64,000 nucleotides of DNA. Origin: Dugong dugon (taxonomy: Eukaryota; Chordata; Mammalia; Sirenia; Dugongidae). Location of the stretch: positions 60,769,128-60,833,127 of the forward strand of contig CM057481.1 of the NCBI GenBank assembly GCA_030035585.1. Reading direction: 5' to 3'. The position numbers and the translations under genes are program-made. The notes below the pieces were generated by a model, which saw only the letters and a list, made by a program, of their open reading frames with translations, ran no database searches and was not told the origin of the DNA. Each line of letters opens with the position of its first letter. The stretch's first letter is position 1. Positions 49,196 through 59,342 of the stretch are shown piece by piece.

Positions 49196-50014
49196 TACCA
49201 CGCACGCTTGCCTTTTCTAGGTGAAATACTTGATATTTGCAAGATATTGGGCAAGATGCTATGGAACATACAAACTAAGTAAAATATAAACTTTGCCAAT
49301 AAGTAGCTTACCATCCAGTAAGAAGAATAAGGCAATATTTTAAATAACTATCAGAACAAGGTAGAGTATGATGTTTCTGAACAGAAACACAGAGAGCTAG
49401 GGAATGACCTCATCTATTTTGGCAAAGAAATCAAGAAATGCTTGATAAACTCTCAGTTTAGGTGACATATAAATTATACATATTTACCTTTTATCCATGA
49501 TGAAATTCTGTGAAAATAGCACTAAAAGAATTACAATAGGAAATTATTTTATAGCAACTCTGATACGGGGTGGGAGGCAGTGTATGGACATCAGCAGATA
49601 AGAGTGTGGAAGGGGACAGTCCAAGTACAACCTGCCACCTTTCCCTGTGGCTCACAAATGAACCTTGTACTTAGGACTAGATGTGTCAGCCTGGCTTTTT
49701 GGATGGGATGAGAGTCTTAGCTGAATCTCTTTTCCTGGGGCATCTTGACTCAAAACACATCCCATAGCACCTGGTGGGCTGTCAGCACATACATCTTCTC
49801 TTGTCCTAAGCACATGTCAACATTCCCAGGAACTGCTTAGCTAAGTATGTGCATTATATGGCACCACACTAATCCTACTGCTATCTGTTCCTGGTGGGGA
49901 GAGAACAGGGTTCTTCTCCTGCAACACAAGGATGTGTGCAAACCATCTCCCTGAGCTGGCTGCAGAGCAAGACATGCTGGCCATGGGGAACCGATGCCCT
50001 CTATTGAAGCTGAC
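49196..50014. other. Unassigned sequence
   Basis: No recognised gene or repeat. Confidence 0.4.
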
Positions 50015-50600
50015 TGTCTTAGTTTCTTAGTGTTACTATAACAGAAGGAGCCCTGGTGGTGCAGTGGTTAAGAGCTACAGCATGCTATGGCTGCTAACTA
50101 AAAGGCTGCCAGTTTGAATCCACCAGCCACTCCTTGGAAACCCTATGGAGCAGTTCTACTCTGTCCTATAGGGCTGCTGTGAGTCAGAATCGATTCGATG
50201 ACAATGGGTTTGGTTTTGGTTTTGGTACTGTAACAGAAATACCACAAGTGGGTGACTTTAATGAACAGAAATTTATTTTCTCACAGTTTAGGAAGCTGGA
50301 TGTCCAAATTCAGGGCACCGGCTCCGAGGGAAGGCTTTGTCTGTTCACTCTGGAGAAAAGTTTCTGTCGGTGTTCCTTGGAGATCTCCATGTGGCATCTA
50401 TCTTTCCCCATTCCTGCTTGCTTGCTTCTGTGTCTAATCTCCTTTCATATTTCAAAAGTGATTGGCTTAAGACACACCCTACACTATATGGCCTCATTAA
50501 CATAACAAAAAAAACCCTATTCCCAAATGGGATTACATCCACAAGTATAGGGGTTAGGATTTACAGCACGTATTTTTGGGGGATACAATTCGGTCCATAA
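50015..50600 (-). mobile_element. LTR interrupted by an AfroSINE, antisense
   Basis: Outer sequence TGTCTTAGTTTCTTAGTGTT ... 'gggggatacaattcggtcca' matches the LTR at 45,044-45,465 ('cagaaatttattttctcaca', 'tatggcctcattaacataac', 'accctattcccaaa'). Without the 192-bp SINE insertion it is about 395 bp. The right end is unclear because 'attcaatccataacataaca' follows as a second end-like string. Confidence 0.75.
50047..50225 (+). mobile_element. AfroSINE-like SINE nested in the LTR
   Basis: GGAGCCCTGGTGGTGCAGTGG start, 'agtttgaatccacc' B-box area, 'aaaccctatggagcagttct', 'gggctgctgtgagtcagaat' and the terminal GGTTTGG repeats. Flanked by a 13-bp duplication TACTATAACAGAA (50,034-50,046) / TACTGTAACAGAA (50,226-50,238), 12 of 13. 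Confidence 0.93.
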
Positions 50601-50619
50601 TAATTCAATCCATAACATA

Positions 50620-51525
50620 ACATCTGTCTCTTCCCTATATAACTGTTATTGTATCCAATACCTGTGTGTGAGTCATGTCTTTCTGGGCGACCCCAACAGC
50701 TGCAAACTATGGAGTAGGTTACCATCCTCCACGTGATGGGACTCTTCCCCTGGAGGTGGTAACACGTGTCACTTGCTTGACAGAGATCTTGATGAATTTT
50801 CAAAAGAAAGGAATGAGCTTCCAGATTTAAATACATGATGGGTGGACCCATTGCAGACGTCTCTCCTGCTATAAACACATGCGGAGACACTGGATTAAAA
50901 TACAATGGAAAGTAATTTTAGTATGTAGTTGAAATAAAGAAAGATAAATACCCGTGTGCCAGAAACAAAGAGATGACCAAAAGCCAGATAGATACAGGGG
51001 CAAACTGGTGCTGTGGTGGTGCCAGAGATAGGTCACAGCTGCTAACGGAAGGTGTTCTGATGTTCATGGGAACGACAGATGCACACAGGGTCTGCACAGG
51101 TTGAGGGCTTACATAATGACCTCTGCATAAAGCTAGTACCCTCTGGAGGTTTCTCGCTTCATATGAAGGGCCAAAAAATGAGCCTCAGCTCAGGGATGTA
51201 GCACAGGAACTTATGCACTAGGCTGTGGGGGGAAAAGAGAAGCACTTCCCCTGTGAACCCTCTGCCTAAGCCGGGAGTGGACGTGGTATACAGTCTGCTA
51301 TTCAGGTGATGGGGGCGCCTGGGAAACTAACAGATAAACTGGTTCCAGACCAGTGGAAACCCTGGGGCAGGAGCAAATGCAGAACGTCTCACAGCTCAGA
51401 GCACCCCAACCCCACAAAAGGCACCACTCCCAGCCAAGGGTCGGTTCACACTAAAAACTGTAAAATGCACAAGGAATGGATCCGTTATGAGTGAAGCCAC
51501 AAGCATGCACACGAAAGGAGAACTG
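50620..51525. other. Unassigned sequence
   Basis: No gene; small frames only. Confidence 0.4.
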
Positions 51526-51592
51526 TACATGTAGAAATTGTTGAATGGGTGTATGTTCGGCTGTGTATATATTCACCAAAAAAAAAAAACCA
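51526..51592 (+). mobile_element. Extreme 3' stub of LINE-1
   Basis: 'ctgtacatgtagaaattgtt' and 'ggctgtgtatatattcacca' followed by an A-run, matching the end of the first 3' module of L1-C at 30,836-30,895. Shows that this internal A-run can act as a genuine 3' terminus. Confidence 0.75.
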
Positions 51593-51599
51593 TATTTTT

Positions 51600-51980
51600 T
51601 AATAAAAGAGGGGTTCACAGCTGAAGAACTTAAAATGCAACCCAGACAGATGAAGACAAGGATGGAAAATGTAAAAGAGAGGTTCAGAGACACGGAGGAA
51701 AAAATGAGAAGATAAAACACATGTGTAGTAGGCGTTCCAAAAGGAAAGATCCCCTTTTCCTTGTTGTGCTGCTTTGGGTATTTGGCTAACAGCCTTACAC
51801 ATGAGACCTTCTCCAGAGACGTGTGCTTGGCTGGTAGGGGAAATTATTCTTCCTTTCCCCAGGTAGTGACTGGTCGATACAGGGAAACAAAAGCTCAGCC
51901 CCTCGACTCAAGGCTGGACACTCTGTAGAGCACCCTCCATCCCCGGCTCAGGCCAGGGTTGGACAGAGAGACAACATCCC
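51600..51980. other. Unassigned sequence
   Basis: No recognised feature. Confidence 0.35.
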
Positions 51981-51984
51981 TCCC

Positions 51985-52345
51985 ACTCTGCAACATTCCC
52001 TAACCCTGCAACATCTCCCCATCCTGCAACAAACCCTCACCTTGCAACACCCTCCACCCTGCAATATCCCCCCCAACCTTGCAACACTCCCCACCCTGCA
52101 ACATCCCCTCACCCTGCAATATCCACCCACCCTGCAACATCCCCCACCCTGTAACGTCCCCCACCCTGCAATGTCCCCCACCCTGCAACGTCCCCCCACC
52201 CTGCAATATCCTTCACCTTGCAACACCCTCCTATCTCGCAACACCCCTCAAACTGCCATATCCCTCACCCTGCAGCATCCCCCACCCTGCAACATCCGCC
52301 ACCCTGCCCCATCCACCACCCTGCAACATCCCTCACATCCTGCTT
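51985..52345. repeat. Minisatellite, unit about 15-17 bp
   Basis: More than 20 imperfect tandem copies of CACCCTGCAACATCCCC with unit variants such as 'tccaccctgcaatatcc' and 'caccctgtaacgtcccc'. C-rich on the plus strand. Long open frames on both strands across it (52,042-52,377 plus; 51,948-52,244 minus) are products of the repeat. Confidence 0.92.
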
Positions 52346-53129
52346 CTCTTACTCCCTTAGAGGTGTTTCCTGATTGAACCATGTGGACCCAATCCCTGTC
52401 TCAGGCTCTCTTGCTGAGGAACCCAACCTAAGCCAGTGCCTGCAGCATGCAGAGGAGGGGGCTAAAGGAACAAGAGTGGGGCACCCACAGCTGCCAAGGG
52501 ACCGTGGCAGCCATTCCCCACCCAACCACCCTAATGGGAAGCCCCATCCATGCACCTAAGGCTCCCTGTAGAGAAATCAGAGAGAGGACACCCACGGCTG
52601 CAATTTGTGCTCATCAGCTCAGTGTTTATTTATAAACATGGACAACAAGGATTACTAAATATTCAAAGGGATGGATAAAGATGAACAAACAAGAGTAAAG
52701 AGAAAGCAAAGAGATTAAGGAATAGAAGAGGACTTAGAAAATTCTGAGTGGTGTTCTGAGAGAGATCCATGATGTTAGTCCATTGCATAAGAAGTTGCTA
52801 TAAAAAGTAGCAATCAGAGTAGCAAGTTCTTGGAAATTAAAAATATATTGCTTAAATGATGCAAGCGAGAACAGACATTCAGAGGGCTGCAAGATGAATA
52901 TATTGGGTGAATGGATAGCAGTGGTTAGCCTAATGATCTAGTGGTAAGAGGAAGTCAAATTACATTTTGTTATTTACAAAAAAAAATAAATAAATAAAAG
53001 TCTGTTGGTAACCTAGAAAACTAAAAATCTGTTCAGAAACACAGTTTTTTAAAAAAGAAACTTAAAGCTGGTGTGATTTTCAGCAAGTCAGGATATTAAA
53101 AAAAGAGACTGCATCTGACCCCAGTGCTG
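52346..53129. other. Unassigned sequence
   Basis: A-rich towards its right half, with short A-runs near 52,979 and 53,098. No gene. Confidence 0.4.
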
Positions 53130-53545
53130 GGAGCATCCTTCTGTGAGAGGCACCAGTGCCAGAGGAGTTCATTTCCTTTTTTGCAGGCCCAACCATCTAT
53201 CGACACCACCACTCATGTGTCAAGTTTGTTGTACTGTGGCAGCTTGCTTGTTGTTGTGATGCTGGAAGCTATGCCAGTGTTATTTCAAATACCAGCAGGT
53301 AGACAGGTTTCAGTGGAGCTTCCGGATAAGATAGACTAGAAAGAAAGGCCTGGTGATCTCCTTCCAAAAATTAGCCAGTGGAAAACCTTATGGATCACAA
53401 CAGAACATTTTTTGATACAGTACTAAAAGATGAGCTCCCTAGGTTGGATGGCAGCCAAACTACACAGTGGCCACAATGGATCGTACCAACAATCGTGAAG
53501 ATGGCACAGGACCCGCCATTTCCTTGTGTTGTGCAACTAACAACA
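53130..53545 (+). mobile_element. Internally deleted RTE derivative
   Basis: The left part ('agcttgcttgttgttgtgat', 'gctggaagctatgccagtg', 'caggtttcagtggagcttcc', 'ggcctggtgatctccttcc', 'accttatggatcacaacag') resembles the RTE-type leader; it then passes to an RTE 3' end ('cgtgaagatggcacaggacc', 'tgtgcaactaacaacaataa') with essentially no coding region. Either a deleted RTE copy or a non-autonomous family. Confidence 0.65.
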
Positions 53546-53703
53546 ATAATCATCTATTATGGTTTCATTATAAGTATATGGTTTGGCAGATGTGGTGGAT
53601 TGGCTCTCGGTATATTTCCACCTTCTTCTTAATGTTCCTTCCTATTTTGTAGGAGCTGAAGAGCAAAACCGAAATTTCCAGACACCCTCCCAGCTAGCGT
53701 TCA
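53546..53703. other. Unassigned spacer
   Basis: Short, no feature. Confidence 0.3.
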
Positions 53704-53711
53704 GCCCTGAG

Positions 53712-54115
53712 CAGTGACGTCACTAGGGTTGGTGTCACCCAGTGCGGTGACTCATAGTGGCACCCCCTTCCTCTGCCCCCCCACCCCCCATCCCCAGCAC
53801 AGTGTTGAGCTCCTCACTGGCCCGCACCTCCCCTCCGCCGGCCCGCCCGCAGTGGCTCCTCGCAGCTCCTCCACCCACCACGGCTCCCGGCAACTCCTCC
53901 CCCCCCGGCAACTCCTCCCCCGCCTCCCATTGGCCAATGAGGAAACCCTCCTCTCCGCCCAATGGCCGGCGCAGCGGCCTGGCCGCCTGCACCCTGACTG
54001 GCAAGTGAGGAAAGGTGATGAGTTAGCGCACTGGGTGACGGCACACCCGCCGCCCCTGCAGCTGCTGCCACAGGCCATGGCGTTATTTTGGTGTCACCCC
54101 CCAGTGATGCAACTG
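53712..54115. mobile_element. hAT-like non-autonomous DNA transposon, second copy
   Basis: 404 bp starting CAGTGACGTCACTAGGG, with the right end GTGTCACCCCCCAGTGATGCAACTG as an imperfect inverted repeat. Flanked by an 8-bp duplication GCCCTGAG (53,704-53,711) / GCCATGAG (54,116-54,123), 7 of 8. The first 50 bp match the copy at 35,965 ('ggttggtgtcacccagtgcg', 'tgactcatagtggcac'). The interior is GC-rich with 'ctccccc-ggcaactcctcc' repeats, unlike the AT-rich interior of the other copy. No transposase. Confidence 0.8.
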
Positions 54116-54123
54116 GCCATGAG

Positions 54124-55009
54124 TCGCCCTTCACGGTAGGTGGAAGCGTGGCCGGGATCCGCACTTCCCTTGTTTTTGCCCTTCTTGCTAACAAGCCTGG
54201 CCATGGAGGCAATGGACTGTCTTGTAGCTGCGTTTTCTGCAAAGCGTCAGTGGCATCCTGATGTCTAGAGTTGGAGTGTACTCTCCCATTGTTGCTGATG
54301 TGACCTAGCCCACGAAGCACAGCCCGGAGCTGGCAAAGGCAGCCGTGGCAGCGTCCTCATGCTTGCACCACACCCGGACAACCCTCCTGGAGCCTATGGC
54401 ACCAGGGATGACTTCTCCAGTCCTCATTTTTCTGACGTGGCAGAGGTGGCGGCTGCCCTAGCTGGACAAGCCTTGGAGTCTTTCCAGAAGGTCCTGTCTA
54501 CAGCCTTTCCCACCAGCCCTTGGGACGTGCTTGTAAGCGTCTGGTTCCCTGTGTTCAAGCCCTTTCTGCTTTACAATAGCTGCAGTGGTGTTTGTTAGCT
54601 GCAGTGAACTCCGATAAAATTGGTTTTCAATTTCTAGAATTAATCTGTAGACAAAGATTTTAAAGTCACACAACAGAGTATAAATACAATAAATCTTGAC
54701 TCTAAAGGTATTAGTGGAGCTGACAGATACAGGGAAGTGAGAGGAGGTAGAGCGCAGTGGCGGGGGAGGGTCTTAACTTTCCCACCTTAACTATTTAGTT
54801 CGTGGATCAAGAATAGATGTTCTGGTTTATTTAATATTTTAACAGTAGAAATGTGATGAATGAACAAACAAAAAGTAAAAATATACACAAAATTTGGAAG
54901 AGGATGGAAAGGCGAAGATAGCTAAAGCCTCGTTTCTTAGAATACTGCTGTCCAGGGTTGATGAATGGAGGGGTGGGGTTTATGTATACTTAAAGATAGG
55001 AAGAGAAGA
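54124..55009. other. Unassigned sequence
   Basis: GC-rich first half, AT-rich second half. The 79-codon frame at 54,359-54,598 has no recognised similarity; a gene fragment cannot be excluded but nothing supports one. Confidence 0.35.
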
Positions 55010-55302
55010 GCATTGGTGGTTTAGTGGCAGAATTCTTGCCTTCCTTTTGGGAGACACAGGTTCGATTCCTGGCCAATGCCCTTCATGCGCACCCACCTGT
55101 CTGTCAGTGGAGGCTTGCGTGTTGCTATGAAGCTGAATAGGTTTCATTGGAGCTTCCAGATGGGCTATCGAGAAAGGCCTGGTGATCTACTTCAGAAAAA
55201 TCAACCAATAAAAACCGTATGGATCACAACATTCTCATTACGTTGTGCATGGGGTCACCATGAGTCAGGGGTCAGTTAAATGGCAGATAGCAACAACAAC
55301 AG
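55010..55302 (+). mobile_element. tRNA-Gly-headed SINE with RTE-like body and tail
   Basis: The head (55,010-55,078) is a near-complete tRNA-Gly: acceptor GCATTGG pairs with CCAATGC, box B is GGTTCGATTCC, and the anticodon position reads TCC. It is followed by 'tcagtggaggcttgcgtgtt', 'gctatgaagctgaataggtt', 'tcattggagcttccagatgg', 'aggcctggtgatctacttc', 'ccgtatggatcacaaca', then RTE-type 'catggggtcaccatgagtca' and a CAA tail. The body matches the leader of the RTE derivative at 53,200-53,400. Confidence 0.88.
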
Positions 55303-56329
55303 AGTTGGGAAGTAGCCGTTAGAAGATCTAAAAACAAAATTAGCTATCTCCGAGAGACAGGCTATGAATGGATTAAAAGGAGAAAGATTTTTGCTTTTCA
55401 TTTTATACTTTCTGTACAATTAAAACTTTTATTACCACATGAATATGTTACTTATATAAAGAGATTGCTTATATGAATCTTTGACAATAAACAAATGCCT
55501 GGAGTTGTTAGTTAGTAATTTTTTCAGGAAGAGTATCTGACTGGTATATTTATGAATTTTTATATACCAGAGAATACCTTTTGGTTGCCCTTACAAATTA
55601 ATCATAATTTGGTAGGACATAGATACGGAAGTCACAATCTGTTCCCCTCAAATTCTGAAGATGCCGTTCCAGCTGGCATTTCTGTTACATGTTGTAGAGA
55701 AGTCTAATGCATGCCTAATTTTATTCCCTTTGTAGACAAACTTTTTTTTTCCATTAATGCATATAGATTTTTTTCTTTATTCTTAAGATTAGAAACTTTC
55801 ACTAGGACATTCTAGGCAAGGGAAAGTCCCTCCCTTCCTGTCTTCCTCCTTCCTTCCCTTTCTTCCTTTTTTTTAATCTGGCACACAATTTCAGTTCAGG
55901 AAATTCTCCTTGTATGTTTTTTTTTTTTTCCATTACATCTTCTCTCCCTTCTTCTCTGTTTTCTTTTTTTTTTTCCTCTGGTGTTTCTGTTTCTGTAGAT
56001 GTATGTTAACTTTTCCTTGGGGAATCCACCCAACTGTTCCCTCCAACTCCAATCTCTGCCACATACACCGACACCGGTTCCATCCTCTTGACACACAGCC
56101 TTCCAGGCTAAGCACTCTCAGGGGATCCTGCCTGGGCAGTCTGGCTCCAAATTCTTCATCTGAGCAACATTCAGCTTTCTTTCCAGAATTTAAAAAAAAA
56201 AAAAAAAAAACCTGTAGTAAAACATCAATAGAATGTTATTTTCTTAGCATGGGAAAAAAAAATCTAACAAAGTCATTGAGAGGTATTCTCATTAAATTCT
56301 GGATGGACCAAGAGTTATAAATATTAAAA
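55303..56329. other. Unassigned AT-rich sequence with T-runs
   Basis: Homopolymer T-runs at 55,918-55,930 and 55,963-55,975, TTCC-rich patch at 55,830-55,865, A-run at 56,191-56,210. The 136-codon frame at 55,910-56,320 is Phe/Cys-rich from the T-runs. Confidence 0.4.
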
Positions 56330-56935
56330 AGTAGGAGACAAGATTTTATATTTTAAGATATAATCACCTATCTGGAAAACAAATTAAAATCAGCAGAAAT
56401 ACTATTAGAACTGATAAGATAAATTCATAAAGTGACCAGCTAGAAGATAAACATGCCAAACATAATGCTTGCCTTATATAATCACAATAACCAGCTAGAA
56501 AATTAAAGAGAAGAAAGATCTGATTCACAAAAACAAGGAATAAGTGAGAAATATGCAGATCCTATATGACGAAAATGACAAAACCTCAATGTAAAAACTT
56601 AAAAGAAAAACAGAATGAATGGAGAGGCAAATCACATTCTCGGTGGGGAGACTGAATGGCATCAAACCACCAGTGTTCCCAACTACTATTTAAAGGGAAC
56701 AGAATTGATTCCTAGCACCCTCACAGGATTTTTAAAAATCTGAATGTATACCTTTAAAGTTCATCCAGAAGAATAAATACAGGGGAAAAAAACCACTCAT
56801 GGTTTTGGGGAAGAAAAGTGTAGTGAATGGAGACGTTCTCTACCAGGTTATACATATGATAAAGGTATAATCATGAAACAGAGACAGCAGGAAACATGCA
56901 GGCTGATAAAATGGTCCTGACCCCACAACACATAA
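56330..56935 (+). mobile_element. Old LINE fragment (L1M/HAL1-like)
   Basis: AT-rich sense-strand text with L1-like phrases such as 'agttcatccagaagaataaa', 'aggaataagtgagaaatatg', 'aaacagagacagcag'. Heavily decayed; assignment tentative. Confidence 0.5.
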
Positions 56936-57514
56936 TCGTGTAATATATGATGCTTGTGGCATGCTAAATCATGGATGGTTATTGATATTATATTGTGCTT
57001 GAGAAGGTTATATTGGCTGCTATCCTTAAACTGCTTCACAGGCTAACACTGCTCACCCAAGTCTTTCCAAAGCTGGCTATAGGATTTGAAAGGAAGGAAA
57101 GAACATGAAACCTCTGGATCCCAGGGAGATGGAATAGATGTCATGGCAGGAATTCTTTCTTCTCACTTCCATTAAAATTAATCTATGGGAAGGACCCCGG
57201 GAAAGTCATTATCACCTCCCAGCGAACAGCATTGCTCCCTCCTAGAAGAGTTTGCATTTTAATAAGTTGTAACCCGCAATGTGAAGTGAGAAGGAATCCA
57301 TACGATAGGAACATGGAACACTTTCTTTGGGGTGGGGTCTATGCCGCCATCCTCCATGCTTAGCAGTAGTATTCCAAAGACTGGCAGAGATGTTCTCATG
57401 CCAAACAGTCAGGAGGTCGTATTTTAAGTCTGCAAAAAGTCAACATTTTCGAAAATAATTTTAATAAGCATTTACTAGAAGTTAGAAGTTGACACTGATA
57501 TTTAATATCTGCTT
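56936..57514. other. Unassigned sequence
   Basis: No recognised feature. Confidence 0.35.
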
Positions 57515-57528
57515 CAGGCAAAACTAAA

Positions 57529-57730
57529 GGAGCCTTGGTGAAGCAGTGGTTAAGGGCTCAGCTGCTAATCGAAAGTCCACGGTTCCAACCTAACAGCCAC
57601 TCCACAGAAGAAAGATGTGGCAGTCAGCTTCTGTAGAGATTACAGCCTTGGAAACCCTATAAGGCAGTTCTACTCTATCCTTTAGAGTAGCTATGACTCG
57701 ACAGCAACAAGTATAGTATTTTGGTTTGGT
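57529..57730 (+). mobile_element. AfroSINE-like SINE with target duplication
   Basis: GGAGCCTTGGTGAAGCAGTGG start, 'ggttccaacc' B-box, the full internal segment 'agaaagatgtggcagtcagc' to 'attacagccttggaaaccct', then 'tagctatgactcgacagcaa' and TTTGGTTTGG. Flanked by a perfect 11-bp duplication CAGGCAAAACT (57,515-57,525; 57,731-57,741). Confidence 0.93.
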
Positions 57731-57868
57731 CAGGCAAAACTGCTATGAAAGTTTGAGCAGTAAGCTGCCTTCATTTAATAATTGTTGAGTAACTTGCTAA
57801 TAGGAAATTGCTTGTCTTGGTGTTTATTAGACTTTTAAAACCTGTGCCCCTAGATTCTTCTCTCTTTC

Positions 57869-58024
57869 TTTTTTTTTTTTTTAATTTTTTTTATTGTACT
57901 TTAGATGAAGATTTACAGAACAAATAGTTTCTCGTTAAACAGTCGGTACACATATTGTTTTATGACATTGGTTAATAACCCCACAACATGTCAACACTCT
58001 CCCTTCTCGGCCTTGGAGGACCTT
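57869..58024 (-). mobile_element. 5'-truncated LINE-1 (156 bp), antisense
   Basis: Poly-T then 'attgtactttagatgaagat', 'ggttaataaccccacaacat' and 'ctctcccttctcggccttgg', the complement of the L1 tail module. Flanked by a perfect 16-bp duplication GATTCTTCTCTCTTTC (57,853-57,868; 58,025-58,040). Confidence 0.93.
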
Positions 58025-58040
58025 GATTCTTCTCTCTTTC

Positions 58041-58320
58041 AACTCTCATTGAATATTAAACCTTAGGAACTGATCAGTGATAAAATGTAGGGGCCTTTAA
58101 CTTTGTAAGCTCACAGATATTTGTGATATGGAAGGAAATACCAAAATAATCAGTTTAAAAAATTTAAAGCAGTTTCTTTAGAAATGAGAGGGTGGGAAGG
58201 GGGACAGATTTTTTATTTTATTTTTTTTAATAACGAGTCTTTGTCCAAGTTTTAAAACTTTAAACTATTTGACTATTTAAACCTGTGTGACTCTTTGAGC
58301 TATATTTATGTGTAACTCTT
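58041..58320. other. Unassigned AT-rich sequence
   Basis: No recognised feature. Confidence 0.35.
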
Positions 58321-58327
58321 TTTAAAA

Positions 58328-58385
58328 CACATGGGATTGCCATGAGTTGGAATCAATTCAACAGCAGCCACCAACCAACAAACTT
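58328..58385 (+). mobile_element. SINE/RTE 3' tail stub
   Basis: 'gattgccatgagttggaatc' and 'aattcaacagcagccaccaa' resemble the 3' end shared by AfroSINEs and RTE copies. Confidence 0.6.
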
Positions 58386-58466
58386 ATTAAAATAAAGTGA
58401 AACAAAAAACCCAGAGTGCCTCATTTCCTAAGTTCTGGCCTCCACATTCCTGCTTTCTGTTGGGTG

Positions 58467-58914
58467 GAGCAATATATATAAACATATGTATAGAGAAATT
58501 TATTTCAAGGAAATGGCTCATGCAGTTGTGGAGGCTGGCAAGTCCCAAATCCACGGCTCAGGTGTCAGGCTGTAGACTTCTCCTGACTCGTGTGGTTGTA
58601 TGGGCTGATGAAGCCAAAATTGGCAGGTCATATAGCAGGCTGCTGGCTCATGGAGCTGTGGAAGCTGGCAAATCTCAAAATCTACAGGTCAGAAGGCAGA
58701 CTGCTGGCTCACATCCCAAGAACCAGAGGTCAGAGGATGACCAGTTAGATGCAGGATCAAGAGCGAATGAGCTTTGTCAGAATGTTCATATATATTGGAT
58801 TCAGGCCACACCCCCAAGGGAACTCCCCTTACATCAGATCACAAAGTGGAGGATAATTACACAATTTGAGAATGATGACCTAGCCCAGTTGACATATAAC
58901 ATTAACAATCATAG
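58467..58914 (-). mobile_element. ERV LTR (3' LTR of ERV-B), antisense
   Basis: On the minus strand it begins TGATTGTTAATGTTATATGT. It shares 'atttatttcaaggaaatggc', 'gaggctggcaag', 'ccacacccccaagggaactc', 'atgacctagcccagttgaca' with the nested LTR at 60,520-61,265. It directly abuts internal ERV sequence on the right, with a purine-rich stretch on the minus strand just before it, as expected for a polypurine tract beside a 3' LTR. The outer end near 58,467 is not sharply defined. Type ERVL-like by general structure. Confidence 0.7.
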
Positions 58915-59119
58915 TCCATCCCTTGTCAACTTGGCACCTGTACACATCTCCTTAAACCAAACATAATCTCTAAATAAAGACAATTATAAAGTCATACTAG
59001 TGCCTAACATGATCCAACTAACACGCAAACAAACGAAAACACACTAGCCCCATTTACATCTTACACTTTATAAGTAAAGGGATAAGGGAGAGAAGAAAAC
59101 AAAAATATTTTCTATTTTA

Positions 59120-59122
<3 letters not shown>

Positions 59123-59175
<53 letters not shown>
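59123..59175. repeat. (TA)n microsatellite
   Basis: About 25 TA units after 'atatgtgtatatat', immediately before an AfroSINE tail. A length-variable site. Confidence 0.95.
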
Positions 59176-59179
<4 letters not shown>

Positions 59180-59339
59180 CTAACCAAACCTGTTGCCATC
59201 GAGTCAATTCTGACTCATAGCAACCCTATAGGACAGGGTAGAACTGTCCCATAGGGTTTCCAAGGAGCAGCTGATGGATTTGAACTGACGATCCTTTGGT
59301 TAGCAGCGAAGCTCTTAACCACTACACCACCAGGCTCCA
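59176..59339 (-). mobile_element. AfroSINE-like SINE, antisense
   Basis: 'aacctgttgccatcgagtca', 'catagggtttccaaggagca', 'accactacaccaccaggctcc': complete short-form AfroSINE in antisense, tail towards the TA microsatellite. Confidence 0.93.
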
Positions 59340-59342
59340 CTA

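Noticed and set aside
51985-52345. CRISPR-like array
   Set aside because: Repeats are contiguous with no unique spacers of constant length, and the surroundings are mammalian repeats; it is a minisatellite.
51948-52377. Cys- or Pro-rich repetitive proteins on both strands (98-111 codons)
   Set aside because: Open frames caused by the tandem repeat; all three frames stay open and no domain or start context exists.
53714-54139. 141-codon Pro/Ser-rich ORF and 108- to 168-codon antisense ORFs
   Set aside because: They lie in the GC-rich interior of the hAT-like element, overlap in several frames and show no domain.
54359-54598. Possible processed pseudogene or exon
   Set aside because: The 79-residue frame resembles nothing I recognise and there is no poly(A) tail, exon border or flanking duplication.
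55010-55078. Possible functional tRNA-Gly gene
   Set aside because: The cloverleaf is nearly complete with a paired acceptor stem, but it runs directly into a SINE body and tail with no Pol III terminator after the tRNA part, the anticodon stem is imperfect, and a related head occurs at 42,436.
58397-58966. 189-codon ORF
   Set aside because: It spans the antisense ERV LTR; no domain, and the other copy of this LTR does not keep the frame.
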